DNA of 64,000 nucleotides from Prorocentrum cordatum (Eukaryota > Sar > Dinophyceae > Prorocentrales > Prorocentraceae), in the NCBI GenBank assembly GCA_963575745.1, contig CAUYUJ010003669.1, positions 1,197,236 through 1,261,235 on the forward strand, given 5' to 3'. A model generated the notes under the pieces. It was given only the letters and a program-made list of their open reading frames with translations, did not search any database and was not told the DNA's origin. This document shows positions 44,766 to 55,905 of the stretch, piece after piece (position 1 is the stretch's first letter; every line of letters begins with the position of its first letter). The position numbers were made by a program, and so were the translations under genes.

Positions 44766-45678
44766 GCTGAGTGTATCGATCTTGATGTACCGTGCCGAAG
44801 GCTGTGTTGTGCTGCGCCGTGCTGAACTGCGATGTGCCATGCCGCGATTGTGCTCTATAGCGTGGTGGATCGAGTCCTCCGTTGCATACGAGTCCTGACC
44901 GAGCTGATCTGCATCTTAAGCTCGAGCTGCCTGAGCACATAGTCCACATAGTAGCTGCCCCAGAGCTAATTGACAGGGGAGCATGCCAGGGAGACGCGCC
45001 GCGGAACGTTCCAAGCGACGCTCCAGGCGACGTGCCAGGGGACGTGCCATGGGGACGCACCGCGGGACGTGCCAAGGGGACGCGCTACGGAACGTGCCTA
45101 TGGACGTGCCACGGGACGTGCCAGGGGACGCGCCGCGCGACGTGCCAGGGGGACTCGCCACAGGACGCGCCACGGAACGTGCCAAGGAACATGCCAAGTT
45201 GCAACGCTGAGTGAGTGTATCGATCTTGATGTACCGTGCCGAAGGCTGTGCTGTGCTGCGCCGTGCTGAACTGCGATGTGCCATGCCGCGATTGTCGAGT
45301 CCTCCTTTGCATACGAGTCCAGACCGAACTCATCTGCATCAAAAGCTCGAGCTGCCTGAGCACATAGTAGCTGCCCCAGAGCTAATTGACAGGGGAACAT
45401 GCCAGGAAGACGCGCCGCGGAACGTTCCAAGCGACGCGCCAGGCGACGTGCCAGGGGACGTGCCATGGGGACGCACCGCGGGACGTGCCAAGGGAACGCG
45501 CTACGGAGTGCCAATGAACGTGCCACGGGACGTGCCAGGGGACGCGCCGCGCGACGTGCCAGGGGGACTCGCCACAGGACGCGCCACAGAACGTGCCAGG
45601 TTGCAATGCTGAGTGAAGGTATCGATCTTGATGTACCGTGCCGAGGGCTGCGCCATACTACGCCGCGCTGAACTGCGA
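44766..45678 (+). repeat. GACGTGCCA-rich units (two and a fraction)
   Basis: Each unit of about 400 bp starts ATCGATCTTGATGTACCGTG, includes CTTAAGCTCGAGCTGCCTGA, and ends in about 200 bp of GGGACGTGCCA and GGACGCGCC short repeats. Units begin near 44,778, 45,219 and 45,621. Confidence 0.9.
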
Positions 45679-47003
45679 GGATCTCGAACACAGGCTGTGG
45701 GCGTGCCCGCGATGGCAAGCGACGCGCCACGCGGCTTTCACGACGAGCGGCTTCACCCCAGCCGCTGCGCGCGCTTGCTTGCCAGCCGAAACAGCGAGGA
45801 CAGCGGTGCTCCCCCTGGACACCCGCCTGGCCGCGCTGGCCGCCGTGGCCCGGCAGGCGCTCCCCTTGCCGCCGCTCCCTCGCCCCGCCGCGGAGGAGCT
45901 GCCGCACGGGCGGGTCCGCGCCTGGATCGACGGTTCTTGCCTGCACCCAGGGGACCCCCTGCTCGCCCGCGCGGGGTGGGGCGCGAGGTTGGAGGGGCTT
46001 CCTGTCGGGCGCATCGACCGCCACGGCCAGGCTGACGGGCGGCAGACCGCGCAGCGCAGGGGCCCCCCTCGACGTCGTCACGGACTCCCGACTCGTGAGA
46101 CGCGGGGTCGCCGCGCCTCGGGGCGGCGCGAGGGCGACGAACCGGCCGCACGCTGACCTTTGGGAAGCAATCGCGCCGCACTGCCGCAGCGGGCTGCTGC
46201 GGGCCCTTCTGGGTCGAGGGCCACTTGGACCAGGCGGAAGCCGCCGCTCGCGGCATCGCCGAGGCGGACTGGGCTGGCAACGCAGCTGCGGACAGGCTCG
46301 CCGACGCTGGGGCGCGGGCCCAGCTTCCGCCCCTCGACTTGCGCCAGCAGCGGGCGCAGCAGCTGGCCGCGCTCGAGGCGCTCCAGCGCGCGGCGGCGGC
46401 GGTGGAAATGGCCGCTCTCAAAGCGAACCGCGGCCCCCGCCCAGGCGGGCCAAGGGTGCGGCGACGCTGGGCCGCGTCAGGGCACCGCCGGAGGCGCGCT
46501 CCCCGCGTCGGGGACGCAGCCGCCGTGGCTGCGGCCGCGGCGTCGCCGCCACAGCGCGGGATGGCTGCCCCCCCGGCGTCCGCGGCGGCGCCGCGCCCAG
46601 GGGCAGCCGCGGCGGTGCGGAACCCCTTCGCACCGGCGCACACGGCGTCCCAGGGCCCCGCTGTTGGGTCGCCTGCATGCGCTGCGGGTGCTGGGCGCCG
46701 ACGTGGCCAGCACCCGGCCTGCCGCCCGTGCGGCGGGTGGGTGCCCGCGTTGCCGCCGCGCGCGGGCATGCTGCTGCTGCTGCTGCAAGCAACGCGCGCT
46801 GGCGGCGACGAGGCGGCCTGGCGTGCCGTCCGCAGGGACCGGCTGGCCGCGCGCCCTGGCCCGTCTGACTGAGGTGGCGCGGCGCCGGGTGGGCGCGGGT
46901 GGGCGCGGACGCGGTCTCCCTCGCCCCCCCTTTCCCTCCTCTCGTCGTCGTCGTCCGTCGTCTTCCCCCTCTCGCCGCTGGGCTCCGCTGCGATGGTAAA
47001 AAA
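45679..47003 (+). mobile_element. 5'-truncated LINE fragment with degenerate RNase H
   Basis: It interrupts a repeat unit. The left part encodes EDLEHRLWACPRW, a zinc-knuckle neighbourhood, then RVRAWIDGSCLHPGDPLLAR, the start of an RNase H domain (about 45,900-45,985). VVTDSRL (about 46,075) and VEGHLDQAEAAARG...DWAGNAAADRLA (about 46,215-46,310) continue RNase H in other frames, so at least two frameshifts are present. The fragment ends TGGTAAAAAA. The host sequence around GCTGAACTGCGA resumes on the far side as a roughly 29-bp duplication (45,650-45,678 and 47,004-47,032). Confidence 0.8.
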
Positions 47004-47738
47004 GTGCTGTGCTGCGCCGTGCTGAGCTGCGATGTGCCATGCCGCGATCGTGCTCTATAGCGTTGTGGATCGAGTCCTCCGTTGCATACGAGTCCTGACC
47101 GAACTCATCTGCATCTTAAGCTCGAGCTGCCTGAGCACATAGTCCACATAGTAGCTGCCCCACAGCTAACTGACAGGGGATAATGCCAGGAAGACGCGTC
47201 GCGGAACGTTCCGAAGGACGCGCCAGGCGACGTGCCAAGGGACGTGCCATGGGGACGCACCGCGGGACGTGCCACGGGGACGCGCTACGGAGCGTGCCAA
47301 TGGACGTGCCACGGGACGTGCCAGGGAACGCGCCGCGCGACGTGCCAGGGGGACTCGCCACAAGACGCGCCACGGAGCGTGCCAAGGAACATGCCAATTG
47401 CAAGGCTGAGTGAATGTATCGATCTTGATGTACCGTGCCGAGGGCTGTGCTGTGCTGCGCCGTGCTGAGCTGCGATGTGCCATGCCGCGATTGTGCTCTA
47501 TAGCGTTGTGGATCGAGTCCTCCGTCGCATACGAGTCCTGACCGACCTCATCTGCATCTTAAGCTCGAGCTGCCTGAACACATAGTAGCTGCTCCAGAGC
47601 TAATTGACAGGGGGACATGTGAGGAGGACGCGCCGCGGAACGTCTCAAGGGACGCGCCAGGCGACATGCCAGGGGACGTGCCATGGGGACGCACCGCGGG
47701 ACGTGCCAAGGGGACGCGCTACGGAACGTGCTGGGGAC
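47004..47738 (+). repeat. GACGTGCCA-rich units resumed after LINE fragment
   Basis: One nearly full unit (to about 47,412) and one ending at GCTACGGAACGTGCTGGGGA. That junction phrase is shared with 55,118 and 57,461, where the CTCGAGACATCC array takes over. Confidence 0.85.
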
Positions 47739-48335
47739 AAGCGTGTCGCTCGAGACATCCTGTCAAAATCCTCATTCTAGACATCCGCCTGAGCGACCTG
47801 GACACGTGAAAACAAACGTTTCGCTCAACACATCCTCAACACATTCTCATGCTAGACATCTGCCTGGGCGAACTGGACACGTGAAAACAAGTAGTGTGCT
47901 CGAGGCATCCTCACACATCTTCATGTGAGACGTCCGCCTGGGTGACCTGGGCACGTGAAAACAAGCGTTTCGCTCGAGACGTTTTCAACACCTCCTCATT
48001 CTAAACATCCGCCTTGGCGACCTGTACACGTGAAAGCAAACGTCTCGCTCGAGACATCCTCAACACATCTTCATGTTAGACATCCGCCTGGGCGACCTGG
48101 ACACGTGAAAACAAGCGTATTTCTCGAGACGTTCTCAACACATCCTCATGCTAGGCATCCGCCTGGGCAACCTGGACACGTGCAAACAAACATCTCGGTC
48201 GAGACTTCCTCAACACGTCCTCATTCTAGACATCCGCCTGGGCGACGAGGACGCGTGAAACCAAGCGTCTCGCTCGAGACATCCTCAACAAATCCTGGCG
48301 CTTGACCTCTGCCTGGGTAACCTGGAGGCGTGAAA
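47739..48335 (+). repeat. 75-bp tandem repeat, eight units
   Basis: CACGTGAAA landmarks (or the corresponding CGCGTGAAA / GGCGTGAAA) start at 47,803, 47,878, 47,952, 48,027, 48,102, 48,177, 48,252 and 48,327, that is 75 bp apart with one 74-bp step. Each unit holds TTTCGCTCGAGACATCCTCA and GACATCCGCCTGGGCGACCT. Seventy-five being a multiple of three, one frame stays open across units as a 25-residue repeat. Confidence 0.95.
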
Positions 48336-48834
48336 CCAAGCGTCTCGCTCGAGACATCCTCAAGACCTGGGCATGTGAAACCAAGCATTTCACTTGAGAG
48401 ATCCTCTAAATTCTGGCCCCCAGGAGAGGACAATCTATAACACAAAACAAGCGTTTCGCTCGAGACATCCTCAACAAATTCTGGAACAACAAGCGTTTCG
48501 CTCGAGACATCCTCCATTTCTTTAATTCGCCGGCCCTCTTCCCACTCGTCATTTATCGCAAAAGAAATCCGCCGGCCCTCTTCCCGTCAGATCCGGGGGT
48601 AAACCTACTACGGCAGGTTCGTGTCGTGCCGACCCCAGCGTTGGTTTTTGACACCGCAGGGATCGTTCAACCTTGAACGATCGGGCGCTGCCGCAACGTC
48701 CGATCGTTCAACATCGATCGATTCTGGGTCGCCGGCGGCGTTCAACCTTGAACGCCCGCGCTGGGGTCGCCGCTGGTCGACACGACGCAAACCTACCGTA
48801 AAAGAGAACCCTGGGCCTGCGCCCTTTCCGGGAA
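48336..48834 (+). repeat. CTCGAGACATCC array end and composite-element end block
   Basis: Three more TTTCGCTCGAGACATCC copies to 48,515. The end block follows: ATTTATCGCAAAAGAAATCC, then GTCAGATCCGGGGGTAAAC, an approximately 175-bp GTTCAACCTTGAACG-rich insertion absent from the other copies, and AAAAGAGAACCCTGGGC...CCCTTTCCGGGAA. Confidence 0.85.
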
Positions 48835-49559
48835 ACTGTGAGCGGCCGGTCTTCGACCGTGTTCGGCCTGCGGGGGCCCTCAACGGGCCCCAGAGGATGG
48901 CAAGCCGACACTGGGGAAGTTGTCCAGACCTACAGGAGCCCTCGCATCGGAGTGCTGGAGCGCTGGATGTTTGGCTCTGTTCTCCATTTCATCCCCCCGC
49001 TCCTCCCTCTGCGCCTCTCCCACCCTGTCACCCGAGCTGAAGGTTCGCCTGCAACTTGCCAGCTGTCTGGCGCTAGAACAACAAAAAGACCGCTCGTGAA
49101 AAGCCGCCATGGCGCCGCACAAGCGTCGGGTGTGACTAGACGTGCCCCTGGTCCACGGTCCACGGTGCCCCCAGGAATTCGAAGAAGGCGCCCATGGCCT
49201 CCAGAGCACCCCTCGCGAGGCCCAGAAGGCCCCAGGGGCTGAAGAATTGAGCGAGAAGCTGGGGGCACCTTCGGCAGGGGGTACCGTTATCAACCCCCGA
49301 AAGCGACGTGCACGGTACATCCTGTTCGGATGGGGTCAGAAGCAGGCGGAGTCGGAACATGACGAGAGGAGAAATCGCCCGCGCACGGGAACGCAGGGGA
49401 GGGCTGGCGGCCGAGGCGGTCAGGTACAGCCAAAAGGAAAGCACGCAGGGTACATCTGCATGAGGCTGGGACGTCCACGCTGAAACACTGCCGCGGCAGA
49501 AGGCCCGGAGAGGGAAATGCGCAAGGGCCGCCGGCATCCACCGGCGGAACCGCCCTCGC
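48835..49559. other. Gene-free stretch
   Basis: Nothing recognised. It ends in the 5-bp CTCGC duplicated around the next element. Confidence 0.5.
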
Positions 49560-49808
49560 TCGGCGGCGAGCGAGGGGGCGAAACGCGAAGGAGAAGTCAT
49601 TCTCAGAAGGCGGCGGGACTGCTCAGAAACCCTCGCGCCTTCTGCGAAGTTATGGTTTGTCTTCGGGGACGGCTTAGAAAACTTTGTTTTTTTTTTGTGT
49701 TTTTTTTTGGGGGGGGACGGCTTAGAAAACTTGTCAGAAGGCCTGGGGACTTCTGAACCTTCTGAGAAGGCCTTCTCCTTCTCCCTTCCCCCCCTCGCTC
49801 GCTGCGGA
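49560..49808. mobile_element. MITE-like element with 5-bp target duplication, family C copy 1
   Basis: A 249-bp element. The left end is TCGGCGGCGAGCGAGGGGG and the right-end complement is TCCGCAGCGAGCGAGGGGG (two mismatches in 19). Pairing continues inward through GAAGGAGAAG and CTTCTCAGAAGG. It is flanked by CTCGC on both sides (49,555-59 and 49,809-13). The interior has duplicated GGGGACGGCTTAGAAAACTT around a T-rich run. A second, inverted copy is at 52,652-52,863. Confidence 0.85.
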
Positions 49809-49813
49809 CTCGC

Positions 49814-50549
49814 TGTACTTCCTTCCACTTCTGCGAGCTTTTTCCGCCGTCCGCGGGACAACAGAGGCCCACTGAACGTTTCGGTTTGTCGACGGCGAGG
49901 CCTTGGGGTGCACCTGGCCATACTTACTGTGACCTGCGACTGTGAAGTTGCCCAGCGTGATCCCAGAGCACCCCTCGTCCCGCAATCGTGGACGCGCTGA
50001 CTCAGTCCAGCCAGGGCCGCGCCGCGAGTCCATGTCCCACACAGCTCTTAGCAAGTCCCTCGCCCAGGTTGCCGAGGGGCGGGCAGGGAGAACGCCCCCA
50101 CGTCGACTCGCAAGACCGCTGCTCCCACGGCTGATCCCCCGCGCCCCGACTGGGAGGGCTCGACGTATACACCAAGTCGCCTGGTCGGCCGAGGGGCTCG
50201 GTATACAGCCGACCCGTATCATAAGGATGCGCGGTAAGGATGCAAGGGCCTTTGGGGCCACGACAACGATTTTCGAACGCGGCTGGCAAGCGAAAGTCGC
50301 CTGAGGATGGACCGAAGGGGCAGTAAGGGTACCCTTGGGAAAATTGACCATCCTTTCCATGCGGATTGACTGTTTTGACGCCCCAACTCCCCAAGCTTTG
50401 AGCAGGGACCGACCGTCCCGGCATTTCTGTAGGCCTACCACAACATGGGCTTCGAACCCATACATGTTCAGAGAACAAAAACAATGTCCTTAGATCATAA
50501 GCCCGATGTGTTAAAAAACCTGGCAAAGGTCCCAACCATTTGCAGTTGT
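49814..50549. other. Gene-free stretch
   Basis: Carries the GGATGCGCGGTAAGGATGC segment also seen at 29,362. A 17-nt stretch near 50,440-50,460 resembles a tRNA T-arm on the minus strand, but no tRNA fits. Confidence 0.5.
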
Positions 50550-51545
50550 GGGTACGGTACTTGTGAATATCTGCTTCGGTGAAGCTCCCTATGGGGCCAC
50601 GAAGCGCTGCACTGGGCGGGGGGGAAAGCTGTACTGTGTGGGTGGTGTGCCGACTTGGGTTTCTGGGACGCATGCGGACGGTCCCACTGAGGGCTTCGGT
50701 GGAGCTCCCTATGGGGCCACGAAGCGCACTACTGAGTGAGTGAAAATGCCAAATTGGGTTTCGGGGACGCATGCGGACGGTCCCACTGGGGGCTTCGGTG
50801 GAGCCCCGTATGGGGCCACAAAACGCTGTACTGGGTGCGCGGGTGAAAATGCAAAATTACATGTCCTGGACGCATACGGACGGTGGCGCTGAGGCCTTGG
50901 GTGGAGCCCCCTATGGGGCCACGAAACGCTTCACTGGGTGGGTGAAAATGCAAAATTGGGTTTCCGAGACACATGCGGACGGGGGTACTGGGGCCTTCGG
51001 TTGAGCTCCCTATGGGGCCACAAAAAGCTGCACTGGGTGTGCGGGACGCATGCGGACGGTAGCGCTGGGACCTTCGGTGGGGCCAGGAACGCTGCATTGG
51101 GCGTGCGGGACGCATGCGGACGGTAGCACTGGGACCTTCGGTGGGGCTCCCTATGGGGCCACGAAGCGCTGTACTGGGTGGGTGAAACGCAGGGAGGCGG
51201 GGGAGGAGGGCCACGAAACGCTGTACTGGGTGTGCGGGACGAATGCGGACGGTAGCGCTGGGACCTTCGGTGGAGCTCCCTATTGGGCCATGAAGCGCTG
51301 CATTGGGTGTGCGGGACGCATGCGGACGGTAGCACTGGGACCTTCGGTGGGGCTCCCTATGGGGCCACGAAGCGCCGTGCTGGGTGGGCGGGACGCATGC
51401 GGACGGTAGCACTGGGACCTTCGGTGGGGCTTCCTGTGGGGCCACGAAGCGCTGTACTGGGTGGGTGAAACGCAGGGAGGAGGGGGAGGAGGGCCACGAA
51501 AGGCTGTACTGGGTGTGCGGGACGCATGCGGACGGTAGGAAGGAG
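50550..51545. repeat. Tandem repeat of 64-129-bp units (GACGCATGCGGACGG landmark)
   Basis: The landmark starts at about 50,667, 50,766, 50,869, 50,968, 51,045, 51,109, 51,238, 51,315, 51,392 and 51,521. Spacings cluster at 99-103, 77 and 129 bp. The 129-bp units are 77-bp units plus a GGGTGAAACGCAGGGAGG-type insertion. Long open frames on both strands are by-products. Confidence 0.9.
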
Positions 51546-51889
51546 GGGGAGGAGGAGGAGAGGAGAACGCGGGGACCGTCTCTTCAAAACGAGGACCCAG
51601 CACCACAGGATGGTTGGGAACAAAACAGACTACGCCAGGAATGTTCTAAGAACCTTGACTGCAGACCACAGCAGGTTCTTAGAACATTCTTTGGTAGGCC
51701 TATAGGCGAGCTAGGACGCTTCGCCACTGCTTGATTATTTGCTGGTTGACTGCATGCACGCCCCGGCTCCCTAACCTGTCGCTGGAGCGCCTGCTCGCCA
51801 CATCCTCTCGCCGAGCTCCCTGGGCCCCGTGGCTCGCATCGAGGCCCCGCCTGCACGGGTTCCCCAGGGGCCGTAGGCGACCCGAGGAG
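51546..51889. other. Gene-free stretch with hairpin
   Basis: AGAATGTTCTAAGAACC...GGTTCTTAGAACATTCT: GGAATGTTCTAAGAACCT (51,640-51,657) is complemented by AGGTTCTTAGAACATTC (51,674-51,690), a 17-bp stem around a 16-nt loop. No gene is seen. Confidence 0.7.
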
Positions 51890-52065
51890 GGGAGGGCGAG
51901 GAGGAGGAGGAGGAGGAGGAGGAGGAGGAGGAGGAGGAGGGAGGAGGAGGAGGGAGGAGGGAGGAGGAGGAGGAGGAGGAGGAGGAGGAGGAGGGGAGGA
52001 AGGAGGAGGAGGAGGAGGAGGAGGACGAGGCGGAGGAGGAGGAGAAAGGAGGAGGACGGGTCGCC
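51890..52065. repeat. GGA trinucleotide array
   Basis: About 170 bp of nearly pure GGA. Confidence 0.95.
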
Positions 52066-52651
52066 TAAGCCCTCCGGAGAAACCCTTCAAGCTCCCTGGG
52101 CCCCGTGGCTCGCACCGAGGCCCTGCCGACCGACCCTCGGCGCCGCAGGCGTCATCGGCCCGCGACCGGCCGACAGCGGCGCCTCCAGGTGCGCGAAGAG
52201 CGCCCGGACGAGGCCCGCCTCTGGGGCGGCCCGCGGGCGCGGAGGGCGCCGCGGAGGGGCCCTCCTCGTGCTCGTCGCCGTCGGGGGCGCACGGGAACCC
52301 GCGCGGACGAGCCACCGCGTGGCAGGCCAGAATCGGCGACTCCAGAGGGTGTGGCTTGCGAAGGGTGTGGTTTGCAACCGGCACCCTGGGGAACATCCTG
52401 GGGGTCACCCTGGGGGGCGCGCGGGGACCTCGATAGAGCAACGCCGCGCCCCGCGGAGGCCTGACGAGGACAGCGTTGTGCTCCCCAGGCCCCAGCGGTG
52501 CCGATCGCAAGCCACACCCCAGCGCAGCCACAGCCGTTGTGTAGTCGCCGACAGGAGGCCGCTCCCCGTAGTCTGCGGAGGCCGCCGGCCTCGTGCGCGC
52601 CAGCCCTTTCCTTGCCAGGCGCCGCCCCCCACTCGCTTCTGCAGGGCTTGC
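52066..52651. other. Gene-free GC-rich stretch
   Basis: CTCCCTGGGCCCCGTGGCTC is repeated at about 51,816 and 52,091, bracketing the GGA array. No gene is seen. Confidence 0.5.
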
Positions 52652-52863
52652 TCGGCGGCGAGCGGAGGGGGGGTGGGGGGAGTGGGGAAGGAGAAGGCCT
52701 GCTCAGCAGAAGGCTCGCAAGTCCCCCGGGTCTCCTGACAAGTGTCTCAAGCCTTCCCCGAAGACAGAACAACTTCTCAGAAGGCGCGAGGGCTTCTGAG
52801 AAGTCCCGCCGCCTTCTGAGAAGGCCTTCTCCTTCTCATTTCGCCCCCTTCGCTCGCCGCCGA
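52652..52863. mobile_element. MITE-like element with 5-bp target duplication, family C copy 2
   Basis: 212 bp. TCGGCGGCGAGCG at the left is complemented exactly at the right end. Flanks are CTTGC (52,647-51 and 52,864-68). The interior matches the reverse complement of 49,560-49,808 (CTTCTCAGAAGGCGCGAGGG and others) with divergent spacers. Confidence 0.85.
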
Positions 52864-52868
52864 CTTGC

Positions 52869-53542
52869 AGGCCAGGCAAGCAGCATCTGTCGGCTCCAAA
52901 CCGACTGGGGGCCCACGAAGGAGGTACGCGCCCACCCACGTGCATGAACACGGTCCCTCACTCCGCGAGACCGTCCGCGTGATACTAACGTTCGCGCAAC
53001 GCGTACTCTCGAAAACAACGCGGCTTCATGTACGTGTACGTTCTTCTGTCGCTCCTGAAACCAGCGCGGCATGCACTGTCTCGACATCCCCCCCTCGGCT
53101 CGGTAGCCCCCCCCAATACGCACACACTTTCTCTCCAGCGGCCACATGACAGCACCACAGAGTAGACCAAAGCGAGCCACGCTAAGCTCAGTTACACGAC
53201 GCGATTCTCCTGTTTAGCACAATTGTGTCATAATGTCGGCAAAATCTCGACTGCAGGTCTGGATCGTACGAGTGATTCGAGTCCGCCGACCCTGTCGGCG
53301 TGTGGACCCCCTGTCGGCGTGCGCTCAGTCGACGCATCCGTTGTCCTCTTTCCCTGCGTCTCCGTCGTCCCCTTTCCCTGCTTCCTCCACTTCAAGCCTG
53401 CCAGCGAGAGAAAGCCGTAGCAACGTCGTACTTAAGTCGTCGAAAGGAAGCCCGTTCCCTTTGATCCCTCCCCCGCTGGGGCGGGGGGAGGTCCTGGGGG
53501 GGGGTCAAATACGCATCCGCCACTGGGCGTCCCGGAGCCAGA
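52869..53542. other. Gene-free stretch holding a dispersed repeat copy
   Basis: 52,908-53,050 is the partner of 25,915-26,065. The remainder shows no coding signal. Confidence 0.55.
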
Positions 53543-53827
53543 AACATGATCGACCCACGAACCCGGAAAGGAATATAGAAATGTAAGACATGGTAACGTT
53601 TCAAGGACACCTGATTGGGCGACGGGCAAATGCAATGCTTAATGTATCGACCTTGATGTACCGTGCCGAGGGCTGTGCTGTGCTGTGCCGTGCTGAATTG
53701 CGATGTGCCATGCCACGAATGTGCTCTATAGCGTTGTAGATCGAGTCCTCCTTTGCATCCGAGTCCTGACCGAACTGATTTGGATCTTAAGCTCGAGCTG
53801 CCTAAGCACATAACTAGTAGCTGCCCC

Positions 53828-54019
53828 AGAGTTTTTTGATTTTGTGATTTTTGATAATTTTGTTTTTTTTGTTTGTTTTTTTGTATTGTTTTTTGTTTTT
53901 GTTTTGGTTTGTTTTTAGTATTTGAATTTTTTTGGGATTTGGGTTTGTGGGATTTGTTTTTGATATTTGATGTTTGGGATTTGGTTTGGATTATTTTGTT
54001 TTGATGTTTTGAATATTGA
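53828..54019. other. Cytosine-free T-rich insertion
   Basis: 192 nt without a single C on the plus strand, built of TTTTGTTTTTT and TTTGGGATTTG words. It sits inside a GC-rich repeat unit, between GCCCCAGAG and TTGACA, which are directly joined by CTAA in other units. Confidence 0.9.
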
Positions 54020-55359
54020 CAAGGGAACATGCCAGGAGGACGCGCCGCAGAACTTCCCAAGGGACGCGCCAGGCGACGTGCCAGGGGACGTGTCATGGGG
54101 TCGCACCGCGGGACGTGCCAAGGGGACGCGCTACGGAATGTGCCAATGGACGTGCCACGGGACGTGCCAAGAGACGCACCAAGCGAGGTGTCAGGGGGCG
54201 TGCCACGGGGACGCACCGCGGGACGTGCCAAGGGGACGCGCTACGGAACGTGCCAATGGACGTGCCACGGGACGTGCCAGGGGACGCGCCGCGCGACGTG
54301 CCAGGGGGACTCGCCACAGGACGCGCCACGGAACGTGCCAAGTTGCAATGCTGAGTGAATGTGTCGATCTTGATGTACCGTGCCGCGGGCAGTGCTGTGC
54401 TGCGCCGTGCTGAACTGCGATGTGCCACGTCGCGATTGTGCTCTATAGCGTTGTGGATCGAGTCCTCCTTTGCATCCGAGTCCTAACCGAACTGATCTGG
54501 ATCTTAAGCTCGAGCTGCCTGAGCACATAGTAGCTGCCCCAGAGCTAATTCACGGGGGGCATGCTAGGAAGACGAGCCGCCGAAAGTTCCAAGGGACGCG
54601 CCAGGCGACGTGCCAGGGGACGTGCCATGGGGACGCACCGCGGGACGTGCCAAGGGGACGCGCTACGGAACGTGCCAATGCATTTTGGACGTGCCACGGG
54701 ACGTGCCAGGGGACGCGCCGCGCGACGTGCCAGGGGGACTCGCCACAGGACGCGCCACGGAACGTGCCAAAGAACGTGCCAAGTTGCAATGCTGAGTGAG
54801 TGTACCGATCTTGATGTAATGTGCCGAGGGCTGTGCTGTGCTGCGCCGTGCTGAACTGCGATGTGCCATGCCGCGACTGTGCTCTACAGCGTTGTGGATC
54901 AAGTCCTCCGTTGCATCCGAGTCCTGACCGAACTGATCTGGATCTTAAGCTCGAGCTGCCTGAGCACATAGTCCACGAATTAGCTGCCGCAGAGCTAATT
55001 GACAAGGAATTATGCCAGGAAGACGCGCCGCGGAACGTTCCAAGGGACGCGCCAGGCGACGTGCCAGGGGACGTGCCACGGGGACGCACCGCGAGACGTG
55101 CCAAGGGGACGCGCTACAGAACGTGCTGGGGACAAGCGTCGTGTTGGTGGCCTGGACACGAAAAAACACGGTGCCAGCTCGGGACAACCATGAGAGATAC
55201 CCCCTGGGTGGCCTGGACACGTAAAACACGTGGTTCCAGCTCTGGACAATCATGTTAGAGATCTCCCTGGGTGGCCTGAGCATGAAAAAACACGTGGTTC
55301 CAGCTCGGGACAGCCATGTTAGATACCCCTCTGCGTGACTTGGATACGCTGAATTCGCG

Positions 55360-55905
55360 CTCCCGCTCGAGACATCCTCACAACGTCTTCCCTGGAGAGG
55401 CCCCCAAAGCGCACCCCCCTGGTCAGAGCAAGAAGCCATCACTTTTCCTCATAATTCGGCGTTGGGCCCGACGCCATGTTAGATACCCCAACTCTGCAAA
55501 ACCAGCGTGTCGCTCGAGACATCCTCAACAAATTCTGAAACCAAGCGTTTCGCTCGAGACATCCCCAACTCTGCACAACCAGCGTCTCGCTCGAGACATC
55601 CTCAACAAATTCTGAAAAACAAGCGTTTCGCTCGAGACATCCTGTCAAAATCTCAAGAAATCCAAATACCCGCGCGCGGGACGCGGCACGCGCGAGACAT
55701 CCTCAGAATTCATGCGCGAGGGGCGCTTTTCCGTGTCGCGGTCGGCTCTGCAAAACCAGCGTGTCGCTCGAGACATCCTCAACAAATTCTGAAACCAAGC
55801 GTTTCGCTCGAGACATCCCCAACTCTGCAAAACCAGCGTCTCGCTCGAGACATCCTCAACAAATTCTGAAAAACAAACGTTTCGCTCGAGACATCCTCAA
55901 AAATA
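55360..55905 (+). repeat. CTCGAGACATCC array, about 39-bp alternating units
   Basis: CGCTCGAGAC starts at 55,511, 55,551, 55,588, 55,629 and again near 55,764-55,884, spaced 37-41 bp. Units ending TCCTCAACAAATTCTG and TCCCCAACTCTGC alternate. The 55,490-55,640 block is duplicated about 255 bp downstream. Confidence 0.9.

Larger units (their letters stand above)
44694..48834 (+). mobile_element. Composite repeat element, copy 1 (start truncated, interrupted by LINE fragment)
   Basis: Begins inside the start block (TATAGAAATGTAAGACATGG at 44,704) where the LINE abuts. GACGTGCCA units follow at about 44,766-45,678 and 47,004-47,738, then a CTCGAGACATCC region at 47,739-48,520. The end block closes at GCCCTTTCCGGGAA (48,834). 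Without the 1.33-kb insertion the copy is about 2.8 kb. Confidence 0.75.

Noticed and set aside
50440-50462. Minus-strand T-arm-like sequence (stem ATGGG, loop TTCGAAG)
   Set aside because: No matching acceptor stem or anticodon arm at the required distance, so not a tRNA.
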